From contig JADJSZ010000030.1 in NCBI GenBank assembly GCA_016711405.1, forward strand, positions 12,270 to 76,269: 64,000 nt of DNA, given 5' to 3'. The translations under genes and the position numbers were made by a program. The notes beneath the pieces are model-generated. The model worked only from the letters and a program-made list of their open reading frames with translations. It searched no databases and was not told where the DNA came from. This stretch comes from Candidatus Hadersleviella danica (lineage in GTDB: Bacteria; Chloroflexota; Anaerolineae; Promineifilales; Promineifilaceae). Position 1 is the stretch's first letter; every line of letters starts with the position of its first letter. Below, one piece after another: positions 43,779 through 50,757 of the stretch.

Positions 43779-45104
43779 ATGCAATTTCCCACCTTGCGCG
43801 AACCCATCGAACGGCTGATTGGCGCGGCTCTCGCGGCCGTTGACCCATACCACCTTACCCGCCACAGCCTGCGCCGCGAGGGGGAAGTGTGGCTCCTCGG
43901 CCGCCACCGCTTTGACCCACGCCACGGCCGCCTCTTTCTGGTGGCCACGGGCAAAGCGGCCGTGCCCATGGCCCACGCCGCCGCCCATATTTTAGGCGAT
44001 GCCCTGCATGAGGGCATCGTCATTACCAAGCGGGGGCACAGCTTGCACCCGCTCGCTGAGGGCGCATACCCCCTGCGCTTGTTCGAGGCGGGGCATCCCG
44101 TGCCCGATGAGGCGAGTGTGGCGGCCACAACGGCCGTGCTGGAGATGCTCGCCCAAACCACGGCCGACGACACCGTGCTGTGCCTCATCTCGGGCGGCAC
44201 ATCCGCCCTGCTTAGCCAGCCCCGCCTGCCCTTGGCCGCTTGGCAAACGCTGAACGAGGCGTTGCTGGCCAGCGGGGCAACGATCCAAGAACTCAACAGC
44301 GTGCGCCAACAATTGGACGAGGTGAAGGGAGGCGGCTTGGCTCGCGCCGCCGCCCCCGCCACCTGCATCACCCTCATTTTGAGCGATGTGGTGGGCAACC
44401 CGCTGAGCCTCATCGGCAGTGGGCCGACCATCCCCAACCCCGCCTCCCCCGAACGAGCCAGCGAAATTTTGGCGCGGCACGGCCTACTCACGGCCGAACT
44501 CACCCCCCTGCTGGTCAAACCAACTCCCTTGGCCTCCAGCCCGCGCACGGCCGTTGTGGTGGGCGATGTGTCCACGGCCGCCCGTGCCGCCGCCGAAGAA
44601 GCGCAGGGCTGGGGTTGGGAAACCCGTTTGCTGACCACCCATCTGGAAGGGGAGGCGCGAGAGGTGGGCAAGATGGCCGCCGCGCTGGCCAAAAATGCCG
44701 CCCCCCGCACCTGCCTCATCTTAGGCGGCGAAACAACGGTGACATTGAGCGACAGCACTGGGAAAGGGGGGCGCAACACAGAGTTGGCGCTGGCGGCGGG
44801 GATGGCGTTGGAAGGGGTGTGGGGCGCGGCCGTGGCCACCTTTGCCACCGATGGCGACGACGGCAACAGTGGCGCGGCGGGAGCCATCGCCACAGGCGAG
44901 ACGATGCGCCTCGCTCGACAACAGGGTCTCGACCCGTTAGACTTCTTAAACCGCCACGACAGTGGCTCTTTTTTTGCCCATCTGCCCCACACCCTGCTCA
45001 ACACAGGGCCAACGGGGACAAATGTGAATGATTTACTGTTCATTTTAAGTGGGGTTGAGTGGGGATGTGGAATGCGGAATGAAAAGCCGCCCACTAATCA
45101 CTAA
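43779..45104 (+). CDS. Glycerate 2-kinase (MOFRL/DUF4147 family)
   Basis: The family phosphorylates D-glycerate to 2-phosphoglycerate with ATP in the cytosol. The start at 43779 (MQFPTLREPIERLI) lies just after the intergenic hairpin and gives 441 residues, the usual size. The N-terminal DUF4147 domain shows LVATGKAAVPMAHAA, LCLISGGTSALL, NSVRQQLDEVKGGGLA and LILSDVVGNPLSLIGSGPT. The C-terminal MOFRL domain shows LILGGETTVTLSDSTGKGGRN and ATDGDDGNSGAAGAI, ending HTLLNTGPTGTNVNDL. The last ~15 residues after the natural end come from intergenic-type repeat sequence and are probably irrelevant. The intact frame contrasts with most neighbours. The phosphohexomutase follows 26 bp downstream, so co-transcription is likely. 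Confidence 0.92.
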   Translation: MQFPTLREPIERLIGAALAAVDPYHLTRHSLRREGEVWLLGRHRFDPRHGRLFLVATGKAAVPMAHAAAHILGDALHEGIVITKRGHSLHPLAEGAYPLRLFEAGHPVPDEASVAATTAVLEMLAQTTADDTVLCLISGGTSALLSQPRLPLAAWQTLNEALLASGATIQELNSVRQQLDEVKGGGLARAAAPATCITLILSDVVGNPLSLIGSGPTIPNPASPERASEILARHGLLTAELTPLLVKPTPLASSPRTAVVVGDVSTAARAAAEEAQGWGWETRLLTTHLEGEAREVGKMAAALAKNAAPRTCLILGGETTVTLSDSTGKGGRNTELALAAGMALEGVWGAAVATFATDGDDGNSGAAGAIATGETMRLARQQGLDPLDFLNRHDSGSFFAHLPHTLLNTGPTGTNVNDLLFILSGVEWGCGMRNEKPPTNH

Positions 45105-45128
45105 CCACCAATCACTAACCACTACCTA
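45090..45128. repeat. ACTAACC / ACTAATC heptamer repeat before the phosphohexomutase
   Basis: Units CACTAAT, CACTAAC, CACCAAT and CACTAAC run up to the start codon at 45131. The same heptamer precedes the genes at 38203, 55720 and 56659. Confidence 0.7.
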
Positions 45129-45130
45129 CT

Positions 45131-46559
45131 ATGCCCATCAAGTTCGGAACCGACGGCTGGCGAGCCGTAATTAGCGAAGAGTTTACTTTTGAGAACGTGC
45201 GGCTGGTTTCGCAAGCCATCGCCGCCTATGTGTTAGCCCAAAACCCAACCAACCCCAGTTTGGTGGTCGGGTACGATACCCGCTTTTTGTCGGACAGATA
45301 CGCGGCCGAGGTGGCGCGGGTGATGGCGGGCAATGGCATCTTCACATGGCTCTCGCGGGCGGATGCGCCCACGCCGGCCGTGAGCTATGCCATTGTGGAA
45401 AAGCAGGCCACGGCCGGGGTGATGATTACGGCCAGCCATAATCCGCCCCGTTACAACGGCCTAAAGTTGAAAGCGGCCTATGGCGGCAGTGCCAGCCCCG
45501 CCACGAGTGCCCACATCGAGCAACTCATCCAGCAACAAGCTGAGGAGGGCATTCAGCCCCGCCTGCTGGATTTAGACGTGGCACTAGCCCAGAACCTCAT
45601 CAAAAAGTTCGACCCCGCATGGGCGTATTACGCCCACCTGAGCAATTTGGTGGATTTGGATATTCTGTCGGGCGGCGAGCTAAATATCGTGGCCGATGGC
45701 ATGTATGGCTCGGGGCGGGGGGGTGATTGGGGAGGTGTTGTCACGCGGCCGTAGCCATGTGCACAACATTCGCCACGAGATGAACCCCGGCTTTAACGGC
45801 ATCCATCCCGAACCCATCGAAAAGCATTTGGGGCAACTCATGTCCACCATTCAGGGGGGGCATTGGGATGTGGGGCTGGCCACCGATGGGGATGCTGACC
45901 GAATTGGAGCAGTGGATGCACTCGGCCGTTTTGTAGACCCCCACCGCATCTTCGCTCTCGTCTTGCGCTATCTGATAGAAAAGCGGGGCTGGCAGGGCAA
46001 AGTCGTGCGCACCGTCTCGACCACGCGCATGGTAGACCGTATCGCCGAGGCACACGGCCTCGAGGTCATCGAAACCCCCGTCGGATTTAACCACATCGCC
46101 GATTTGATGATGGAAGGAGGGGTGTTGATGGGTGGCGAGGAGAGCGGCGGCCTGAGTATTGCGGGGCACATCCCCGAGGGAGATGGGGTGTTGATGGGCT
46201 TGCTCATTCTGGAGGTGATGGCGTATTACGGCCGTCCCCTCCACATCCTCATCAACGACCTGCTGGCCAAATACGGCCCCGCCGAATACCGCCGCACCGA
46301 TATGAAACTGCGCCAGCCCGTGGCCAAGAAGGCAATGGTGAAGTTGCTGGTGGATAACGCGCCCGCCGAAATCACAGGCGTGGCGGTGGAGCGGGTGGCC
46401 ACGCTGGATGGGGTCAAATACTACTTGGCGGATGGCTCGTGGTTGCTCATTCGGCCGTCGGGCACAGAGCCTGTTCTGCGCGTCTATGCCGAGGCTCCCA
46501 GCCAAGAGCGGGTGGATGCGTTGCTGGCTTTTGGGGAAACGGTGGCTGGTTTGGCGTAA
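45131..46559 (+). CDS. Alpha-D-phosphohexomutase (phosphoglucomutase/phosphomannomutase), one frameshift
   Basis: It interconverts hexose 1- and 6-phosphates using a phospho-serine. FGTDGWRA (5-12) opens the fold and the catalytic Ser102 is in TASHNP. The metal loop is DGDADR, the sugar-binding loop GGEESGG, and the phosphate-binding loop RPSGTEP near the C-terminus, so all four signature loops are present. The frame breaks in a G7 run at 45717-45723, between VADGMYGSG and GVIGEVLSRGR; removal or addition of one base joins the halves into ~475 residues, the family's normal size. Substrate preference (glucose, mannose, glucosamine) cannot be decided. It pairs with the glycerate kinase gene just upstream in what looks like a short carbon-metabolism operon. 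Confidence 0.9.
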
Positions 46560-46567
46560 GGGGGGTT

Positions 46568-46609
46568 GGGGGACTAGGGACTTGAGCGCATTAAAGTCCC
46601 CAGTCCCCC
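46568..46609. repeat. AGTCCCC heptamer hairpin between convergent genes
   Basis: GGGGGACTAGGGACTT (46568-46583) pairs with AAGTCCCCAGTCCCCC (46594-46609), with one mismatch. It lies between the mutase stop (46559) and the stop of the minus-strand McrB-like gene (46651), where a two-way terminator would be expected. Confidence 0.75.
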
Positions 46610-46650
46610 GTCTCCAGTCCCTAATTGCCTGAACCATGCCCCAACAACAA

Positions 46651-48267
46651 TTACCCAACTTGTTTGGCCACCACTTCCCAACGCCATGCGGCCAATTGGT
46701 CGGGGCGGTTGAAGAAGTATTCCTCGAGGTACGGCTCAATTTCCATGCGCCAGATGGCGGGTAATTCAGCCGCTAAATTCGGCCGCATAAAATAGCTCAA
46801 CCCCAGCGCATAGTGCGGGTCGCCAATGGCTTGGTTCAGGTCGGCCAGCACATGGATGAGCGGCTGGGGGTTGTAACCCGTGGCGTGGTGCTGGTGGTAA
46901 TGGCGCAACAGGTCGAAATTGGGGAAGAGGGGGGCAAAGGCAAAGCGACGGCGCAGGGCGTGGTCTACCAAGGCGGTGGAACGGTCGGCCGTGTTCATCG
47001 TCGCCACCAGATAGAGATTGGCGGGCAGGGCGAATGAACGGCCGCTGGCCAGCCGCACCTCTTGCTGGCGGTACTCCAACAAATACATCAGTTCCCCCAA
47101 CACTTGCGGCAAATTAGCGCGGTTCAGCTCATCAATGAGCAAGACACAGGGGCCGTGCCGCTGGCGGGCACGGCCGCAAAAGTCGAGCAAACGGCCGTCT
47201 ACCCATTCATAATGCAGTTGGCCCGCCACCGTGCGCGGCCGTAGCCCCTCCACAAAATCCACATAATCATAAGCGGGATGGAATTGCACCACCTCCACCA
47301 ACCCATCCGTGCCCCCGATGAGGTGCTGGGCGAGTTTGTGCGCCACAAAGCTCTTGCCCGTGCCCGGCGGGCCGTAAAAAACGAGTTGCTGTTTGCGCTG
47401 AAGCGCGGCCGTCCACTCCCCAATTTGGGCAGGGGCATGACCCGTTTCGGCCGCGAATTGCGCCAGTGAATAAGGGGGCTGAATGGTGGGAATGGCGTAG
47501 CTGGCGGCCGATTCCTGCACGGCGTAGGCGGCCACTGGCTCCTCCGCTTCATCATAAAGGGGGGGGATGGCTTCCTCGAGTTCGACATGACCGCGCACAT
47601 CTAAACCAGCCGTAGCCTGTTCGCTTTGCTTGTGCGCCACATACAAAAAGCTGTGGATGTCTATCATGTCGGCCGCGCCATATTCGGCCAACTCCGCTCG
47701 CAAGCCGTGGTAATTTTTCTTCACCCGCTCGTACATATCGGCCGAGGGGGTGCTGGTGTAGACCTCGCCCATGCCCATAAATTGCAAAAACCATTGGGCG
47801 AGGCGCGGCTTGATAAACACCTCGCGGTGCGGCCGAACCAAGAACATAAAATAGGTGGGAAATGTCCACCGATTGGGCAAATGATACGCTTGGCAAAAGG
47901 TGCTGAATTGGTGGATTTTGTCGGGCGACGGCCGTGGGTCGTACAGCAATTGGCGCACTTGCTCCGCCAATTGCCACTTATCGAGGTGGGCTTGGTACAA
48001 AATGGCCAAATCTGCCTCGCGTCGCCACGAAAGCAGGTTGCTCGCTTTGCCCAGTTGCTCTAGTCGTTCGATGAGGGTGTCGTAAGCGGCCGTCTCTAAA
48101 ATGCGGCGCAACTCCCCTTTGCCCAACTCCGTTTGTGCCCGTTGCGCTAAGGCGCGTTTGGGGGCTATTTCGTCAACAACAAATTCGGGATGGTCAAACC
48201 CCTCCCATGTAGGGTAACGTTGGCGTACCAAGGCTAGTAAATCGCGTATTTGCCACTCAGCTATCAT
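46651..48267 (-). CDS. McrB-like AAA+ NTPase without an adjacent McrC
   Basis: The C-terminal half is an AAA+ domain with Walker A (GPPGTGKS), Walker B-like CVLLIDELNRAN and MNTADRS, the McrB signature linked to GTP use. An arginine-finger-like ALRRRFAF and a YFMRP tail follow. The N-terminal ~260 residues (EGFDHPEFVVDEIAPKRALA, WTFPTYFMFLVRPH, DMIDIHSFLYVAH) are an unassigned region that may recognise the substrate. Start: ATG at 48267 (MIAEWQIRDLL) is preferred; a longer form from 48303 adds MTIVPAPATIAA. In McrBC systems the nuclease McrC is next door, but here the 3' neighbour is the convergent mutase and the 5' side is non-coding. It may be a lone regulator or moonlighting NTPase, or act with a distant partner. 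Confidence 0.8.
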   Translation of the reverse strand: MIAEWQIRDLLALVRQRYPTWEGFDHPEFVVDEIAPKRALAQRAQTELGKGELRRILETAAYDTLIERLEQLGKASNLLSWRREADLAILYQAHLDKWQLAEQVRQLLYDPRPSPDKIHQFSTFCQAYHLPNRWTFPTYFMFLVRPHREVFIKPRLAQWFLQFMGMGEVYTSTPSADMYERVKKNYHGLRAELAEYGAADMIDIHSFLYVAHKQSEQATAGLDVRGHVELEEAIPPLYDEAEEPVAAYAVQESAASYAIPTIQPPYSLAQFAAETGHAPAQIGEWTAALQRKQQLVFYGPPGTGKSFVAHKLAQHLIGGTDGLVEVVQFHPAYDYVDFVEGLRPRTVAGQLHYEWVDGRLLDFCGRARQRHGPCVLLIDELNRANLPQVLGELMYLLEYRQQEVRLASGRSFALPANLYLVATMNTADRSTALVDHALRRRFAFAPLFPNFDLLRHYHQHHATGYNPQPLIHVLADLNQAIGDPHYALGLSYFMRPNLAAELPAIWRMEIEPYLEEYFFNRPDQLAAWRWEVVAKQVG

Positions 48268-48371
48268 GGCGGCTATTGTGGCGGGTGCAGGGACAATTGT
48301 CAATGTAGGGTTGCGTCTTGCGTCTGTGGAATTAGATGCCTCACCGCCTGCGGCGGCTCGGCTATTCTACA

Positions 48372-48414
48372 GGGTTTTTTTCTGTTTGGGCGAACGCCCA
48401 AACGGAAAAACACC
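48372..48414. repeat. Long imperfect hairpin near the McrB-like gene
   Basis: GTTTGGGCG-AA-CGCCCAAAC forms the core (48384-48403), extended by T and A runs to about 20 bp. T lies on the left and A on the right, so it is not a standard terminator in either direction. Confidence 0.6.
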
Positions 48415-48437
48415 CTCTATGAGTACACTCACAATTA

Positions 48438-48451
48438 TGACAAATTTGTCA
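48438..48451. promoter_or_regulatory. 14-bp perfect palindrome, candidate operator
   Basis: TGACAAATTTGTCA is a perfect palindrome ending 8 bp before the -35 box of the first small-RNA candidate. The second unit lacks it, so the two copies may be regulated differently. Confidence 0.5.
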
Positions 48452-48459
48452 CAAAAACC

Positions 48460-48551
48460 TTGCATTTTATGACAGAGTTTGCTATAGTATTTGCAGGCTC
48501 CCTCCCAAGGTGGTAAGGACATCGCCCGATGCACCTGCCACCTATTTTTTT
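48460..48551 (+). ncRNA. Candidate small RNA gene, copy 1 (promoter, stem-loop, T7)
   Basis: A near-consensus sigma-70 promoter is present: TTGCAT (48460-48465), 17-bp spacer, TATAGT (48483-48488). The expected start is near 48495. About 12 bases later a stem forms from AGGTGGTAAGG with CCTGCCACCT (48508-48518 / 48534-48543), with an inner CATCG/CGATG stem, followed by seven T (48545-48551). The RNA would be about 55 nt, made mostly of its own terminator. The same sequence recurs 199 bp downstream. No protein is plausible; the shared frame is broken in one copy. Confidence 0.55.
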
Positions 48552-48658
48552 GCCTCAGGAGAGAAACCCTATTTATTTGTGATTGATTGTGGGGTAGTCC
48601 GCCTCTTCAAGAGCAAATAGCCAATATCCGCCAATTTCACCCAATTCTCACAAAAACC

Positions 48659-48750
48659 TTGCATTCTATGACAAAGTTTGCTATAGTATTTGTAGGCTCC
48701 CTCCCGAGGTGGCAAGGACATCGCCCGATGCACCTGCCACCTATTTTTTT
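48659..48750 (+). ncRNA. Candidate small RNA gene, copy 2 (promoter, stem-loop, T7)
   Basis: Same design as copy 1: TTGCAT (48659-48664), 17-bp spacer, TATAGT (48682-48687), expected start near 48694, stem 48707-48717 / 48733-48742 with the inner CATCG/CGATG, and T7 at 48744-48750. Compared with copy 1, one stem pair changes from a U-G wobble to C-G, which keeps the fold. Sequence outside promoter and stem diverges faster. The unit could be a small RNA or a mobile palindromic element that carries a promoter. Confidence 0.55.
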
Positions 48751-48846
48751 GCCTCGGAGGGGAAATCCTTGGTGTGTGAGATTCGTTATTGGGTAGCCAG
48801 CCACTTATAATAACGAATAAAGGCATAGTTCGCAGTCCCCGAGAGA

Positions 48847-48938
48847 GCATCTTTACAAATTTTGACTGGGGACAAAGGACTTGGGACGTTTGTGAACTCC
48901 AGTCCCTTGTCTCCAGTCCCAAGTCCGAAATTGTAAAG
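48847..48938. repeat. Large nested hairpin with AGTCCC heptamers
   Basis: The outer arms ATCTTTACAA.. / ..TTGTAAAGAT (48847-48860, 48925-48938) enclose GGACTTGGGAC (48875-48885) and its complement (48914-48924) plus GACTGGGGA-type repeats. It lies 50 bp upstream of the metallophosphoesterase start. Confidence 0.7.
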
Positions 48939-48989
48939 ATAGCTTGAACCATGACCGAATAAATAATCACCCCTAACCCCTTTTACCCC

Positions 48990-49874
48990 ATGAAAATTGC
49001 CATCTTATCCGATGTTCACGGCCATTGGCCTGCCTTGCAAGCCACGGCCGAGCATATCCACACATGGCGTCCCGATGTCGTCATTGTCAATGGCGACATT
49101 GTAAACCGTGGCCCCAAACCCGCTGAGTGCTGGGCCTTTGTGCGCCAGCAAATGGCCGATTCGGGTTGGCTGGCCACGCGAGGCAACCACGAAGATTACG
49201 TCGTGCAATACTTGCCCGGCTATTCGGCCGACGACCCGCACGACCTTTCGCGCTGGACATTTGAGCAAATGGAAACGGCCGCCCTCACCCATTTAGCCGC
49301 CTTGCCCCTTAGCCACACCATCCACCACCCCCAAGGGGGCGAGGTGCGCGTCATTCATGCCTCGATGCGAGGAACTAAATACGGCATTTGGCATCATTCG
49401 CCCGATGATGAGGTGCGGTCGCAAATTGCCCCCGCCCCGGCCGTGTTTGTCACGGGGCACACCCATTTCCCCTTTGTGCGCCAACTCGATGAGACGCTCA
49501 TCATCAATGCAGGAGCGACGGGTACGTTGTGTGACCACGGTGATACCCGAGCAACTTACGCCCAGTTGGTGTGGCAGAGCGGCCGTTGGTCGGCCGAAAT
49601 TGTGCGTGTGCCCTATGACCGTGCCCAAACCGAACGTGATTATCACCAATCGGGTATTTTGGAGCAGGTTCCCATCGCCCAACTTGTCTTTGCGGAGTGG
49701 CAAACGAGCTGGCCCGTTTTAGCGGCGTGGGGGCGAAATGAACGGTGGCGAGGGCGCGAAAAAGAGGTTGGCACGGCCGTGGCGGCCGCCGAATTCCTAG
49801 CCCAACTCGACTTGCCTGCCCTGCAAACCCTTGCCCGACAGTTTTGGGCAACCGAAAAGTCAATTAGCACTTAA
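48990..49874 (+). CDS. Calcineurin-like metallophosphoesterase (YfcE/Icc-type)
   Basis: A cytosolic two-metal phosphoesterase; the substrate is unknown. The conserved metal motifs are in order: SDVHGH (7-12), NGDIVNRG, RGNHEDY and GHTHFPF, with an additional HASMRG. The product is 294 residues, a little longer than YfcE-type enzymes because of a helical tail (QLVFAEWQTSWPVLAAWGRN onward). The frame is intact. It has no operon partner within 150 bp on either side; the LysE-type gene starts 196 bp downstream after a hairpin. Confidence 0.9.
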   Translation: MKIAILSDVHGHWPALQATAEHIHTWRPDVVIVNGDIVNRGPKPAECWAFVRQQMADSGWLATRGNHEDYVVQYLPGYSADDPHDLSRWTFEQMETAALTHLAALPLSHTIHHPQGGEVRVIHASMRGTKYGIWHHSPDDEVRSQIAPAPAVFVTGHTHFPFVRQLDETLIINAGATGTLCDHGDTRATYAQLVWQSGRWSAEIVRVPYDRAQTERDYHQSGILEQVPIAQLVFAEWQTSWPVLAAWGRNERWRGREKEVGTAVAAAEFLAQLDLPALQTLARQFWATEKSIST

Positions 49875-49927
49875 CAATGGGTGTGTTTCATCTCGGTTAG
49901 AACAGCCAAGAATTTAGACACGAATTC

Positions 49928-49974
49928 GAATGACACGAATTTTTCGAGACCAATTCGTGAAATTCGTGTCATTC
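49928..49974. repeat. 15-bp perfect inverted repeat GAATGACACGAATTT
   Basis: GAATGACACGAATTT (49928-49942) and AAATTCGTGTCATTC (49960-49974) are separated by 17 bases. This is the widespread 'ACGAATTCGTGTCATTC' type of dispersed bacterial repeat. From 50017 the gap ends with AATTCAC-type heptamers up to the next start. Confidence 0.75.
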
Positions 49975-50070
49975 GTCTCTAAAAAAAAGACTCTCATAAA
50001 CGATTTTCAACTCAAATAAAACACCCCCATTAACAATTAACTATTAGACATTCACCATTCACAATTCCCC

Positions 50071-50706
50071 ATGCTTTCCTACCTCCTCCAAGGTCTTGCC
50101 CTCGGCTTTCCCGCCGCCGCCCAGCCGGGGCCATTGCAAGCCTATCTCTTAGCCCAAGCGGCCCAAAATGGGTGGCGGCGCACCCTGCCCGCCGCGCTCG
50201 CCCCGCTGATTAGCGATGGGCCTATTATCGTGCTGGTGGTGTTGATTCTCACGCAATTACCGCCGCTGGCCATGATGATTATGCGAATCATTGGTGGGGG
50301 GTTCATCCTCTATCTGGGGGTGATGGCTTGGCGGAGTTTGGGGCAACTAGAAGAACGGCCGTCTACAACCGCAACAACCCCATCCCCGCCCCCCGCCAAA
50401 CAGCAAAGCGTTTGGCAAGCGGCCGTGATGAACCTGCTCAATCCCAATCCATATCTGTTTTGGGGCACTGTCGGCGGCCCCATTTTGCTGGCGGGCTGGG
50501 GCGAAAGCGGCCGACACGCCGCCCTGTTTCTGCTCGGCATGTACATTATGTTGGTCGGCGGCTTGGCCTTGCTCATTCTCTTCTTTGGCACAGTCGGCGC
50601 CTTTTCGCCCCGCGCCCGCTGGTGGCTGGGCGCACTCTCGGCCGTGGCTCTGCTCCTCTTCGGCTCTTACCAACTCATTGGGGGAGCAGTTCAGCTAGTC
50701 AGCTAG
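50071..50706 (+). CDS. LysE/RhtB-family exporter
   Basis: An inner-membrane exporter of the amino-acid efflux superfamily. There are six likely helices: LLQGLALGFPAAAQPGP (with the family's re-entrant PGP), ISDGPIIVLVVLILTQL, IIGGGFILYLGVMAW, MNLLNPNPYLFWGTVGGPILL, ALFLLGMYIMLVGGLALLILFF and WWLGALSAVALLLFGSYQLIGG. The NPNPYLFW motif is typical. A cytoplasmic loop (RPSTTATTPSPPPAKQQS) lies between helices 3 and 4. 211 residues is normal. The frame is intact; the substrate is not deducible. Confidence 0.88.
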   Translation: MLSYLLQGLALGFPAAAQPGPLQAYLLAQAAQNGWRRTLPAALAPLISDGPIIVLVVLILTQLPPLAMMIMRIIGGGFILYLGVMAWRSLGQLEERPSTTATTPSPPPAKQQSVWQAAVMNLLNPNPYLFWGTVGGPILLAGWGESGRHAALFLLGMYIMLVGGLALLILFFGTVGAFSPRARWWLGALSAVALLLFGSYQLIGGAVQLVS

Positions 50707-50757
50707 TCAGCCTTCATTCACAATTAACCATTCCCAATTCACAATTCACAATTCCCC
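50707..50757. repeat. AATTCAC heptamer repeats before the PEP-synthase-like gene
   Basis: AGCTAGTCAG-type units (50693-50710) are followed by CAATTCA / CAATTAA / CAATTCC heptamers reaching the start at 50758. No clear promoter was seen. Confidence 0.6.

Noticed and set aside
43691..45094. Long minus-strand open frame opposite the glycerate kinase
   Set aside because: GC-rich codon shadow; the plus strand has full glycerate kinase motifs.
46651..48303. Complete McrBC restriction system
   Set aside because: No McrC or other nuclease within reach; the genes on both sides are unrelated.
48430..48790. Duplicated units as retron msr-msd or as an IS pair
   Set aside because: No reverse transcriptase or transposase, and no terminal inverted repeats or target duplications seen around the units.
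48587..48970. Short open frames across the small-RNA units as proteins
   Set aside because: They run through promoter and terminator sequences, differ in length between the copies and have no ribosome site.
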